Below are positions 1 through 5,902 of a stretch of DNA of 24,740 bases, in pieces. The position numbers and the translations under genes are program-made. Position 1 is the stretch's first letter, and each line of letters opens with the position of its first letter. This stretch comes from a virus, in the IMG/VR virus record IMGVR_UViG_3300006789_000148, positions 1 to 24,740 of that record; one strand, written 5' to 3'. The notes beneath the pieces were generated by a model. The model worked only from the letters and a program-made list of their open reading frames with translations. It was not told where the DNA came from and searched no databases.

Positions 1-587
1 GTTAAAGTGTAATTACCACTAATAACTAAATTGATTTGCATACCAGTCGAAACATTAGCAAAAGTTAATGTTGTATCAGCTCCTAATGTTTTAGTAAATG
101 TTGTAGCAGTTGCCCAATCTACTTCTGTACCACTTAATGCTGCTGCAGTAGTAAACTCTGCACCTAATTTTGCATAAGTAACTCCATTATCTGCAAGTTT
201 AGCTGTTGTTACATTAGCGTCAGTTATTTTTACTGTTGTTACTGAATCAGTAGCAAGTTTAGCATTTGTTATACTTCCATCGGCAATTGTTACACTTGGA
301 GAACCCCAAGAAAAACTTCCATCTCCATCTGACAATAAACTTTGACCAGAAGTACCATTTCCACTTACATTTAAAAGAGATGCACCAACTACGTTTGTAG
401 ATGATGTCCCAATTAAAGTTCCAACTGCTGCTGAAGAGATGTTTCCAGATGTATCAACTGAAATACCAATTGAGTTTCCAGCACCGTCAGACAACAACTG
501 TAAAGTTCCTGATGCGATACCATTATCACTAAATTTTATTAATGATGAATAAGTATCTTTTATTTTATTACCTGTTAATGTTGCCAT
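1..587 (-). CDS. Phage tail fibre-like protein, N-terminal part (partial)
   Basis: The reading frame is open from an ATG at 587 to the left edge, about 195 residues, and is cut by the window. The N-terminus reads MATLTGNKIKDTYSSLIKFS. A region of simple repeats follows, with units such as ITNAKLA, VTTAKLA and VTYAKLG at about residues 107-142, rich in Gly, Ser, Thr, Asp and Ala. This composition and the xxAKLA repeats are familiar from fibre or appendage proteins of marine tailed phages, where they form beta-rich trimeric shafts. The likely role is host contact or virion decoration at the tail tip. The start has an A-rich leader (AAATTAAAATAATATG) and no Shine-Dalgarno site. It lies 11 nt downstream of a 43-residue ORF. 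The receptor-binding end, if there is one, is outside the window. Confidence 0.7.
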   Translation of the reverse strand, partial: MATLTGNKIKDTYSSLIKFSDNGIASGTLQLLSDGAGNSIGISVDTSGNISSAAVGTLIGTSSTNVVGASLLNVSGNGTSGQSLLSDGDGSFSWGSPSVTIADGSITNAKLATDSVTTVKITDANVTTAKLADNGVTYAKLGAEFTTAAALSGTEVDWATATTFTKTLGADTTLTFANVSTGMQINLVISGNYTL

Positions 588-598
588 ATTATTTTAAT

Positions 599-730
599 TT
601 ATATTTTTTCCCAATTTTTGTTTTCGTGATTCCACTTGTGTGTATTAGTTGCCCAATATTGTTTTAGTTTTTTTATAACTGTTATTACTTTATTTGCTAT
701 TTTAGGTATTCCTAGTCCAAGTCCTAACAT
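599..730 (-). CDS. Small hypothetical protein, 43 aa
   Basis: A short ORF starts with ATG at 730 and stops with TAA at 599-601. The product begins MLGLGLGIPKIANKVITVIK and continues as a basic, Trp/Asn/Lys-rich tail (QYW, HKW, KNW). It fills a gap that would otherwise be 144 nt between two structural-looking genes, starts 1 nt after the upstream gene's stop, and lies on the coding strand. The N-terminal 20 residues could form an amphipathic or membrane-associated helix, which would suit a lysis accessory role because the holin and endolysin lie just upstream. That role is only inferred from position. I do not recognise a family. Confidence 0.5.
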   Translation of the reverse strand: MLGLGLGIPKIANKVITVIKKLKQYWATNTHKWNHENKNWEKI

Positions 731-731
731 A

Positions 732-1004
732 CTATTCTATATAAGCAATTATTTTACCAGCTGAAACACTAATCGTATGGAATGAACCATAAATTATCAT
801 TCCAGTAACTAATTCTAAACTAGTAATTGTTGTATCACCTTTGGTTGTGTTATTTGTAGCGCTTATTGTAGAATCTTCAACCACTTGAATAGCGTTATAT
901 TGCTCACCAACAGTACTTGTCTCTCCAGAAGCAATAATTTCTAAACCAAAATCTCCAAAAGCAGATTTGTGATAAACCGAATTGTAACTCATATCATTTG
1001 CCAT
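732..1004 (-). CDS. Hypothetical virion-associated protein, 90 aa
   Basis: This small acidic protein is rich in Thr, Ser, Ile and Val. The central stretch (VVEDSTISATNNTTKGDTTI, about residues 41-60) and the C-terminal IIYGSFHTISVSAGKIIAYI look like alternating beta strands, as in small phage decoration or tail-tip proteins that carry a short beta fold. There is no signal peptide and no membrane segment. It sits between the lysis genes and a fibre-like gene, so a structural role is plausible. That role is inference from composition and position, and I cannot name a family. The ATG at 1004 has an A-rich leader. Confidence 0.65.
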   Translation of the reverse strand: MANDMSYNSVYHKSAFGDFGLEIIASGETSTVGEQYNAIQVVEDSTISATNNTTKGDTTITSLELVTGMIIYGSFHTISVSAGKIIAYIE

Positions 1005-1041
1005 AACCTAAATATTTACTACAAAAATAATAAATTAATAA

Positions 1042-1173
1042 TTAATGCTTTCGCCCTTGACCTCTGTATTTTTTTTTAAAACCTGACTGTCCTTTACTTG
1101 CATTTTTACTATGGCGTCCAGGTCTTTTTTTCTTTGGCTTTTCTATATAAGAAACAAATACTTTTTGTGCCAT
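1042..1173 (-). CDS. Very basic small protein, 43 aa
   Basis: The ATG at 1171-1173 overlaps the TAA stop of the holin gene by one base (TAATG), a tight translational coupling. The product is 43 residues, begins MAQKVFVSYIEKPKKKRPGR and ends YRGQGRKH. From residue 12 on it is dominated by Lys, Arg, Gly and Ser with no acidic residues. I recall similar short KKRPGRH...YRGQG peptides in marine phage genomes, but I cannot name a family. The charge suggests binding to nucleic acid or to an anionic surface. Which of these applies is not decided by the sequence. Confidence 0.7.
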   Translation of the reverse strand: MAQKVFVSYIEKPKKKRPGRHSKNASKGQSGFKKKYRGQGRKH

Positions 1174-1547
1174 TAGCTTGTTTTGTCTTTAAATTTCTCA
1201 AAAGTTCTCATTCCACCAAGACCTAACATTCCAATAAGTACTGTCATTAAATGTTCCATTTGTAAAGCTGGAGGAGCTGTTTCTGCTCCCATATACCAAA
1301 CAAGCATATCTCTTAAAACAAAATTATAAGCAAGAGCCACACCGCACACCCAGCCAATAAAGGGGCGCCATCCAGCCACAAAAATTGTTCTATGCTTGGC
1401 TTCCATTTTATTTATCTCCGATTGTAGTTCTATTAATTGTTGAGGGTCAATTTCTTTACCTTTTATAAGTTCCCTTATTTCCATACCAAGACCTCCAATA
1501 TCGGATGAATCTTTAAAACCTAGTAATCTTTTAAGAATTTTAAGCAT
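1173..1547 (-). CDS. 3TM-type phage holin (GTA holin-like)
   Basis: This 124-residue protein has a soluble, charged N-terminal half (about residues 1-55) followed by hydrophobic segments. The first, at about 57-77, contains the characteristic WRPFIGWVCGVALAYNF motif. A second is near 79-87, and a third, at about 97-113, contains MTVLIGMLGLGGMRTFEK. That pattern matches the 3TM holin family (holin of GTA/phage type), inner-membrane proteins that trigger membrane permeability and give the endolysin access to the cell wall. Its ATG overlaps the stop of the M15 peptidase gene by 8 nt, forming a lysis pair. The C-terminus is charged, as in holins. Confidence 0.85.
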   Translation of the reverse strand: MLKILKRLLGFKDSSDIGGLGMEIRELIKGKEIDPQQLIELQSEINKMEAKHRTIFVAGWRPFIGWVCGVALAYNFVLRDMLVWYMGAETAPPALQMEHLMTVLIGMLGLGGMRTFEKFKDKTS

Positions 1548-2016
1548 CTAAATCAAAATATTTATATAGTGTGTAACTTTTTCCCTCTGGTTTCCAAGCC
1601 TGTAATACAACCCCTCTATTTTCTCTTTTAGAGACATAAGAAACGTGAATCCAGTCAGGATTATCATTATCTCCTTTTTCCCATATTAACTGGTCAAAAT
1701 CTAAATTGTTTTTTATATAATAAAATAATTCTCCATTTAGAGTGCTTCCAAGCGTGTCAATATCAATTGCCTCACCTTTTGTGTGTTGGCTTGTTTTTTT
1801 AGAGCCTATTGCCTCACAAACCTCTGGAGACCTATAAAAACTATTTACTCTTATAGGGTGGTCACACCACTCTCTTAATGGTTGAAAAACTTTTTCAGCA
1901 ACTTTTTTCATTGCTTTTACTTGTTCTTTGTTTGGAATGTTTTCTAATTCTAATCTTTCTGCTGTTGTAGAATTAACAGCTTCATTCCAAGAAATGTTAT
2001 CGCTAATTTTATTCAT
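1540..2016 (-). CDS. Endolysin, peptidase M15 family (M15_3-like)
   Basis: A 158-residue single-domain protein. The zinc-ligand pattern of M15 D-Ala-D-Ala peptidases is present: SQHTKGEAIDID (His78, Asp85) and DWIHVSY (His124), preceded by VNSFYRSPEV, the usual substrate-groove strand. The N-terminal SWNEAVNSTTAER is typical of the M15_3 type found in phages and Bacteroidota. It would cut peptidoglycan peptide cross-links at the end of infection. There is no signal peptide, so it needs the holin whose start overlaps its stop. It follows the tail-completion genes after a gap of only a few bases. Confidence 0.9.
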   Translation of the reverse strand: MNKISDNISWNEAVNSTTAERLELENIPNKEQVKAMKKVAEKVFQPLREWCDHPIRVNSFYRSPEVCEAIGSKKTSQHTKGEAIDIDTLGSTLNGELFYYIKNNLDFDQLIWEKGDNDNPDWIHVSYVSKRENRGVVLQAWKPEGKSYTLYKYFDLDA

Positions 2017-2021
2017 AATTT

Positions 2022-2459
2022 TTAAACTTGCAGAACACGATTTGAAATATCAATAATAGAGGTAAAGTAAGTTTTATCGTTTCTATCATCCTCTAAATAA
2101 GTAACGCCTTCATTTACACAAGTATAAACGTGAAAATCATTACTTGATAAATCAAAATAGCCGCTTGAGCGTGTTCTAATTATTACTAATATATCGTTTA
2201 CAATAGTATTTACTTCTAATTCTCCTCCGCTATCACTATCAAAAGCCGTTACAACTTCAATCCTTGTTAGGGTTTCAGTTATAAACTCATCAGCGTTTTG
2301 GTCAGCTTCATTTGTTTGCACTGAATAAATTTTTATATAAGGCTCACTTGCGCTAGATGGAACTCTCCCGTAAACAGGTACGTTTGCACCACCATAAGAA
2401 ATATTGCCGTTTAAAGCGGTAATCATTGCCTGTCTAATATATTTTATTGGGTCTTTCAT
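2022..2459 (-). CDS. Tail terminator/completion protein (DUF3168-like)
   Basis: A 145-residue protein with an N-terminal helix (DPIKYIRQAMITALNG), then alternating strands and helices, including PYIKIYSVQTNE, ETLTRIEVVTAFD and VNTIVNDILVIIRTR. This layout resembles the DUF3168/gp17-like tail completion proteins that cap the tail tube of siphoviruses. Context supports the assignment: it follows the gp10-like protein with an ATGA overlap, and upstream of that lie the head-tail adaptor and connector, the usual order. The assignment rests on position and overall pattern. No catalytic motif exists in this family. Confidence 0.65.
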   Translation of the reverse strand: MKDPIKYIRQAMITALNGNISYGGANVPVYGRVPSSASEPYIKIYSVQTNEADQNADEFITETLTRIEVVTAFDSDSGGELEVNTIVNDILVIIRTRSSGYFDLSSNDFHVYTCVNEGVTYLEDDRNDKTYFTSIIDISNRVLQV

Positions 2460-2881
2460 CTTATTGCTCTTTTAATTCTATATTCAAGGTTTTTAACTAG
2501 CAATTTAATTCCTTTTTCAATATTTCTATAAAAAAATGGTTGTGCTTTTATTGCAGGTATATTGACTTGTTTACCAAAAAATGTTTTGCCATCAGTAAGA
2601 ACTTTTGCATTTTTTACGCTAATTGTTCTAGCTTTAGTTCCATACTCTACAGATGCACTATAAGGCGCATTTGAAAATACAGTTACATCATTTTCTTTTG
2701 GCTCAAATCCAACATTGTTTCTTAAATTTCCTGTATCAACTGGCGCACTTCTTTTTATATCCGTAGACATTAAAGCACCAGCAGTAAACATTTCTTTTTT
2801 TAAACCATCCTTGTCAATAGCCTCAAGAGCGTGGAATTTCCTTTGCAGTTTATTTACATCATTTTGATTCAGCTTAATCAT
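2456..2881 (-). CDS. HK97 gp10-like tail completion protein
   Basis: A 141-residue protein with the hallmark of the HK97 gp10 family: a helix ending in KRSAPVDTGNLRNNVGF (about residues 43-59), then a strand and APYSASVEYGTKAR (about 73-86), and a C-terminal helix after PAIKAQPFFYRNIE. In the family this protein joins the tail to the completed head. The gene overlaps the DUF3168-like gene at ATGA and lies 1 nt downstream of the head-tail adaptor gene, the conserved order for these modules. Confidence 0.85.
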   Translation of the reverse strand: MIKLNQNDVNKLQRKFHALEAIDKDGLKKEMFTAGALMSTDIKRSAPVDTGNLRNNVGFEPKENDVTVFSNAPYSASVEYGTKARTISVKNAKVLTDGKTFFGKQVNIPAIKAQPFFYRNIEKGIKLLVKNLEYRIKRAIR

Positions 2882-2882
2882 C

Positions 2883-3209
2883 TTAATCTTTTTTTGTTGC
2901 CTCTATTGTAGTGTAAAAATCTTGTGTGTCGTTGTATCTGTTGTTAATCCTATACAACCCTGATACTCCTTCAACCTGAAGCAAATCTCCGTCAAGTATT
3001 TGGTCTCCAGTTCGTTTTCTACAGCGAACTTCAATAGATACATATCTATCACGCTTTCCATTTTGTGTTGTTATTTCTCCTGATGTTTCTTTTACTTCTG
3101 CCCAAATTGTATATTCAGTCGCAGTTGTAGCAGTAAAACCACCAAAGTTATCACTGCTTTTAGTTTGTCTTTTTACTAATACTCTTGTATTTAAGTTTCC
3201 TACTTGCAT
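2883..3209 (-). CDS. Head-tail adaptor (SPP1 gp16-like, phage head-tail joining)
   Basis: A 108-residue beta-rich protein. It has the family's early strand NTRVLVKRQT, then DNFGGFTATTATEYTIWAEVKETSG (a D-xxGG ... W-A-x-V pattern), an Arg-rich middle, and a C-terminal GLYRINNRYN. This is the head-tail joining protein (Phage_H_T_join) that forms a ring under the connector and closes the DNA channel. The start overlaps the previous stop by one base (TAATG), and the stop lies 1 nt before the gp10-like start. Confidence 0.8.
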   Translation of the reverse strand: MQVGNLNTRVLVKRQTKSSDNFGGFTATTATEYTIWAEVKETSGEITTQNGKRDRYVSIEVRCRKRTGDQILDGDLLQVEGVSGLYRINNRYNDTQDFYTTIEATKKD

Positions 3210-3754
3210 TAAATAAACATATTTTTATATGAATCTAAAATATTTCTAACATTTGTTGGCACTTCATTAAGAGTTACTCCAACCACAAAGTCACTTCTGT
3301 TATCATAATAAGTTGCCACAAGTTGTGATAAGGCTTGTTTTAATAAACTATCATCTTGTCCACTTGTTACATAGGTAATTTTAACTTCTTTAGATGGCAG
3401 ATTATTTAAAGCAATAATTTTATCATCTAATCCATAGGCTTCATAATCTGTAGTTGCAGTTCCCTCAACAGTAATTGAGCTAACAGAAGCCACTGGTGAG
3501 AAAGGCAAAACAAATCTGTCATTGACACTTGCTAAATATAAAGTTCTATTTTTAGCCACTATATCTCTAGATATATAGTTTTCGCACCATATTCTAGCTT
3601 GTGTTATCATTTGACCTATTATTGTGTCATCCGCTGTTGTATCAACTCTAATAAAATCTTTAGCCTCTGCTGTAGTTAATATTTCACTTCCAGTAGTGGA
3701 ATTAATTTTTATTTGAGTATGAAATGTATTTAAAGGTTCAGAAAAATATGCCAT
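3209..3754 (-). CDS. Head-tail connector protein (gp6/gp15-like)
   Basis: A 181-residue protein. Residues 27-70 (LTTAEAKDFIRVDTTADDTI and on to ARIWCENYISRDIV) fit the helical signature of Phage_gp6/SPP1 gp15-type connectors: L-x-x-A-K-x-F-L-R-V-D...D-D-x-x-I, followed by a helix and the E-x-Y short motif. The middle is beta-rich (FVLPFSPVASVSSITVEG), and a C-terminal helix (LLKQALSQLVATYYDNR) is also usual. It assembles below the portal. Both ends are coupled to neighbours by 1-nt TAATG overlaps. Confidence 0.85.
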   Translation of the reverse strand: MAYFSEPLNTFHTQIKINSTTGSEILTTAEAKDFIRVDTTADDTIIGQMITQARIWCENYISRDIVAKNRTLYLASVNDRFVLPFSPVASVSSITVEGTATTDYEAYGLDDKIIALNNLPSKEVKITYVTSGQDDSLLKQALSQLVATYYDNRSDFVVGVTLNEVPTNVRNILDSYKNMFI

Positions 3755-3951
3755 TATTTTTTAGATTTAGTTATTCTTTTTGATACTTTTTTTTCTTCTT
3801 TAGTTTCTTTAATAATCTTTTCCTCTTTATGTTTTACTGCAATATTTTTAGAAATGTATTGTCTTGCTGTTTTATCATCAACATCAACAACTTCATTTTC
3901 TTTTCTCCAACCTTTAGAAGAATAAACATCTTTTAACATTTTTACTTTCAT
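3754..3951 (-). CDS. Small head-module protein, 65 aa, unknown function
   Basis: The N-terminal half (MKVKMLKDVYSSKGWRKENE and VVDVDDKTARQYISKNIA) looks like a small beta fold in which a short strand is followed by a 'pass through a helix, A at the end' pattern. The C-terminal third is a run of Lys and Glu (KEEKIIKETKEEKKVSKR). Comparable short proteins sit just before the gp6-like connector in other phages, so it probably belongs to the head or connector module. It is coupled by a TAATG overlap to the connector gene. Transcription into it must pass, or start after, the terminator at 3975-4010. No enzymatic motif is seen. Confidence 0.7.
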   Translation of the reverse strand: MKVKMLKDVYSSKGWRKENEVVDVDDKTARQYISKNIAVKHKEEKIIKETKEEKKVSKRITKSKK

Positions 3952-3974
3952 AACATTTTATTTTAAACAAAGAT

Positions 3975-4010
3975 AAAAAAAATGCACCACAAGTATTTTT
4001 GCAGTGCATT
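3975..4010 (-). terminator. Rho-independent terminator after the nuclease-like gene
   Basis: On the minus strand the arms AATGCACTGCAA and TTGTGGTGCATT pair over 12 positions (two G-T pairs) around a 6-nt loop, followed by a run of T. It lies 14 nt after the stop of the gene at 4024-4401. It would insulate that gene from the head-tail connector operon downstream. Confidence 0.75.
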
Positions 4011-4023
4011 ATACAAAAGAGAA

Positions 4024-4401
4024 TTAATTAAACTCAAAGTTATTAAAATATTTTGAATTATCATTTTTCATATTTAATCTTATACACAATCTTTTACCAT
4101 TATTTTTAAATATAAAAAAGCCTTCATATAATTTAACATATATTGCAAAAAAGTCTACATCGTCCAAAGAATAGCTTTTATTCCAATTAACTGAAACTGT
4201 ATGCCTATTTTTAGCTTCACTTTGCCACGAAGATTTTACTTGTATTTTATATAACCCGTTTGGTGTGTCTACTATGCAATCATAGGGTGATGAATCTAAT
4301 AATGGGTAAGAAATAATAATATTATGTTTTAAACATTCTGTACCAAATAAATATTCAGCATAACAACCACGTATATTATTATCCACAAATTCAAGATACA
4401 A
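4024..4401 (-). CDS. PD-(D/E)XK nuclease-like protein (PDDEXK_5 / endonuclease-like)
   Basis: The product is about 125 residues. It shows the order of a small PD-(D/E)XK fold: an N-terminal helix with GCYAEYLFGTECLKHN (Glu at about residue 16), a strand PLLDSSPYDCIVDT (Asp at about 41), then a strand with the YKIQVKSS motif (Q-x-K) and HTVSVNWN, and a last strand region DDVDFFAIYV. This layout is that of the group-I-intron-related PDDEXK_5 family, which includes homing-type and resolvase-like nucleases. No ATG is available upstream of the first motif, so the start must be TTG at 4401 or GTG near 4386. The start sits in the T-tract of one terminator, and another terminator follows the stop. 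It looks like an inserted single-gene unit. Whether it is active is not shown. Confidence 0.65.
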   Translation of the reverse strand: MYLEFVDNNIRGCYAEYLFGTECLKHNIIISYPLLDSSPYDCIVDTPNGLYKIQVKSSWQSEAKNRHTVSVNWNKSYSLDDVDFFAIYVKLYEGFFIFKNNGKRLCIRLNMKNDNSKYFNNFEFN

Positions 4402-4429
4402 AAAAAGTGGCTAACCGAAATTAACCACT
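4399..4429 (-). terminator. Rho-independent terminator after the MazZ-like gene
   Basis: The minus-strand arms AGTGGTTAA and TTAGCCACT form a 9-bp stem (one G-T pair) around the loop TTTCGG, followed by TTTTTT. It stands about 52 nt after the stop of the gene at 4482-4784. Its T-run overlaps the TTG start codon of the next gene. Confidence 0.8.
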
Positions 4430-4481
4430 TGACTAACAAAAACTAATTAAATGAAAAACAATGTTAAAGAATTAACATATA

Positions 4482-4784
4482 CTATAAATTAAAGTTATTC
4501 TTTTCTAATAACTTTTCCAAATGCGCTAACGCCCTCCAAGCTACTTTAGCGTCGTGATATAATCCATCATCATCTAATTTACCACACTCGGTTAAATGTC
4601 TCATTAAAGCGTTTAAATCGTCTTGAGACTTTGTTCTATCCCAAAACAGTTCTTTGCCAGGATTATGTTGGTCATTTCCAACCTTACTAACCAAAGCTAC
4701 ATAAGCAAGAGCTTTTGGAAAGTATTTTACAACCCCACTATAAATCGGAAAGTTTTTTCGTTTCTTGTGTTTGTTCTGTTCCAT
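4482..4784 (-). CDS. MazZ/DUF5664-like dATP/dGTP diphosphohydrolase-domain protein
   Basis: A 100-residue helical protein. Motifs that I associate with phage proteins carrying the dATP/dGTP diphosphohydrolase (DUF5664) domain are present: PIYSGVVKYFPKALAYVALVSKVGNDQHNP, seen here in two pieces (PIYSGVVKYF at about 14-23; KVGNDQHNPG at about 34-43), then FWDRTKSQDDLNALMRHL at about 47-64 and DGLYHDAKVAWRALAHLEK at about 73-91. Members are related to the MazG-type all-alpha NTP pyrophosphohydrolases and hydrolyse dNTPs to dNMP and pyrophosphate. In some phages the MazZ member supports 2-aminoadenine DNA synthesis together with PurZ, which is not visible here. The canonical MazG ExxE...ExxD is not clear, so substrate and activity are inference. 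Its start overlaps the upstream ORF by 47 nt. Confidence 0.65.
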   Translation of the reverse strand: MEQNKHKKRKNFPIYSGVVKYFPKALAYVALVSKVGNDQHNPGKELFWDRTKSQDDLNALMRHLTECGKLDDDGLYHDAKVAWRALAHLEKLLEKNNFNL

Positions 4785-4920
4785 TTAATTTATCTAATTC
4801 TGTTTCTATTATATTTAAATCACCGCATATCTTAAGTGCATCCTTAAGTTTTAATTCAGCGCAGTAAAACACCTTGTGATGTAATTTATTTAAATCTTTT
4901 TTAATTTCCCCTAATGACAT
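4738..4920 (-). CDS. Small helical protein, 60 aa, unknown
   Basis: The ORF starts at ATG 4920, overlapping the end of the upstream membrane-peptide gene by 20 nt, and ends 47 nt inside the MazZ-like gene. The product is predicted to be helical, with heptad-like hydrophobic spacing (LGEIKKDLNKLHHKVFYCAE; LKDALKICGDLNIIETELDK) and a polar C-terminus. The gene is short and overlaps on both sides, but it keeps translational spacing and otherwise 116 nt would be unexplained. No family is recognised. It belongs to the small-gene islet 4024-5750. Confidence 0.6.
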   Translation of the reverse strand: MSLGEIKKDLNKLHHKVFYCAELKLKDALKICGDLNIIETELDKLNGTEQTQETKKLSDL

Positions 4921-5062
4921 AAAATAAAAAGTGTATTAGCATTATCATCCAAAATGTAAATTGAGGTAATCCCCAGCAAATATATTTTATAAATCTTTTT
5001 TGCCATTCTTTATCTACTGGCATATTTATATCTTTTTGTGTTGCTTTATGAATTGTTTTCAT
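4901..5062 (-). CDS. Small membrane protein, 53 aa
   Basis: The frame is open further upstream, but the chosen ATG at 5062 overlaps the preceding stop by one base (TAATG), the same coupling seen elsewhere in this genome. The product is MKTIHKATQKDINMPVDKEW followed by a membrane segment at about residues 28-50 (ICWGLPQFTFWMIMLIHFLFY). The N-terminal half is soluble and basic, the C-terminus short (VIRGN). A bitopic inner-membrane peptide of unknown role is the best description. With the preceding gene it forms a pair of tiny membrane proteins, reminiscent of superinfection-exclusion or anti-lysis peptides. That comparison is only inference. Confidence 0.6.
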   Translation of the reverse strand: MKTIHKATQKDINMPVDKEWQKRFIKYICWGLPQFTFWMIMLIHFLFYVIRGN

Positions 5063-5280
5063 TATGGTAAATAATAAGTTAGTGTTCCTATAATTCCTAA
5101 TATGATAAATATTACTGTATAAGTAATAAAAGCCCATTTAATCATTTCTTTTGTTTTCATAGTTTTATTTTTAAAAAGATGCTGCCCTTTCAAACTTGAC
5201 TTACTAAACTCCTCACTAGGATAATAATCCATTGTTGATATCGGTTTTAGTGTTTTGGTTTTACTACGGGTTATCAGCAT
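5062..5280 (-). CDS. Small membrane protein, 72 aa (or 32 aa from an internal start)
   Basis: The ORF runs from ATG 5280 to a TAA at 5062-5064. The last 32 residues (MKTKEMIKWAFITYTVIFII, then LGIIGTLTYYLP) hold one clear membrane segment at about residues 48-69. An internal ATG at 5160 follows AAAAATAAAACT, the A-rich leader typical of starts in this genome, so the 32-aa peptide may be the main product. The upstream 40 residues (with MDYYPSEEFSKSSLKGQHLF) look coding rather than random and would give a soluble N-terminal domain. I cannot decide between the two starts. The stop overlaps the next ATG. Confidence 0.55.
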   Translation of the reverse strand: MLITRSKTKTLKPISTMDYYPSEEFSKSSLKGQHLFKNKTMKTKEMIKWAFITYTVIFIILGIIGTLTYYLP

Positions 5281-5288
5281 CTGTGTTA

Positions 5289-5549
5289 TTATCTTATTCT
5301 TACAATTAATCTTTGATTACCAAATTGATTTTGTAAAGAAGATTTAACATCTTCAATTGTTACATTCCATTTTACAAGAAGATTTGCTAATTTTTTCATC
5401 TTTATTGTAATCCATCTTGTTCTGTCTTTATCCATAGTTACCATAAAGTCAGTTGGTATTGAATCAAATTCTTCAGTTACAGTGCTACCTATTTCTAAAA
5501 AAGTTTCTGCTTTATCGTTTATAAATGATTGTATAAAAGTATTTTCCAT
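5289..5549 (-). CDS. Hypothetical protein, 86 aa
   Basis: An 86-residue soluble protein with mixed strand and helix character. The middle, DFMVTMDKDRTRWITIKMKK, has alternating hydrophobic residues typical of paired strands. The rest, LANLLVKWNVTIEDVKSSLQ, suggests a helix followed by a short C-terminal strand (RLIVRIR). There is no membrane segment, cysteine cluster or known catalytic motif. The ATG at 5549 is preceded by AAAAACAAAAACA. It belongs to the islet of small genes between the capsid terminator and the connector genes and is unrecognised. Confidence 0.65.
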   Translation of the reverse strand: MENTFIQSFINDKAETFLEIGSTVTEEFDSIPTDFMVTMDKDRTRWITIKMKKLANLLVKWNVTIEDVKSSLQNQFGNQRLIVRIR

Positions 5550-5564
5550 TGTTTTTGTTTTTAA

Positions 5565-5750
5565 TTAATCTTTTTTTAATATTGTTTTCATTTTATTTAT
5601 TAGCTGAATATCTTTTATTTGCTCTACACAATCATTAAGAGATTTTTCAGTTATTGTTGATGACATACAAATAATAGCTAATTGCTTTCTTTGATATTCA
5701 GGCAGCTTTAAGACTGCAGTTGCTAATTCTTCTAAAGTGTATTTTTTCAT
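5565..5750 (-). CDS. Small helical protein, 61 aa
   Basis: First gene after the terminator that ends the head operon. The product (MKKYTLEELATAVLKLPEYQ, then QLAIICMSSTITEKS and DIQLINKMKTILKKD) appears entirely helical with a basic tail. A start at 5750 fits the leader AATTAAAACTAATAACT. It could act as a small regulator or inhibitor, but no family is recognised and nothing in the sequence proves a function. It would need its own promoter in the AT-rich gap 5751-5854. Confidence 0.6.
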   Translation of the reverse strand: MKKYTLEELATAVLKLPEYQRKQLAIICMSSTITEKSLNDCVEQIKDIQLINKMKTILKKD

Positions 5751-5854
5751 AGTTATTAGTTTTAATTTGAAATAAAATTAAACAAAATATTTTAAATAAT
5801 AAAATATATTTACTTTTTTTTAATAAATTTTAAAGTTTATTTAATATAGGGGTA
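5751..5854 (-). promoter_or_regulatory. AT-rich gap, probable promoter for the small-gene islet
   Basis: After the strong terminator, about 100 nt of almost pure A/T separate the capsid operon from the gene at 5750. A promoter is expected here. On the minus strand TATTTTG lies about 35-40 nt before the start, one base short of the Bacteroidota -7 consensus TAnnTTTG. I find no TTG at a fitting -33 distance, so the exact promoter is not supported. Confidence 0.3.
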
Positions 5855-5880
5855 TAAAAAAAGGGGCATAAAGCCCCTTT
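5855..5880 (-). terminator. Strong rho-independent terminator after the major capsid gene
   Basis: The minus-strand arms AAAGGGGC and GCCCCTTT form a perfect 8-bp stem around a 5-nt loop, followed by additional T residues. It stands 22 nt after the capsid stop. Because major capsid mRNA is usually abundant, a strong stop here would insulate the downstream islet. Confidence 0.9.
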
Positions 5881-5902
5881 AATTAATATACTACTCGATT
5901 AC

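Noticed and set aside
4623-4835. Plus-strand ORF of 70 aa
   Set aside because: Lies over the MazZ-like gene on the opposite strand, starts without a proper leader and has no protein-like composition. All accepted genes are on the minus strand.
5760-5850. Exact promoter position before the small-gene islet
   Set aside because: No TAnnTTTG/TTG pair at correct spacing could be found. Only the region as a whole is listed, with low confidence.
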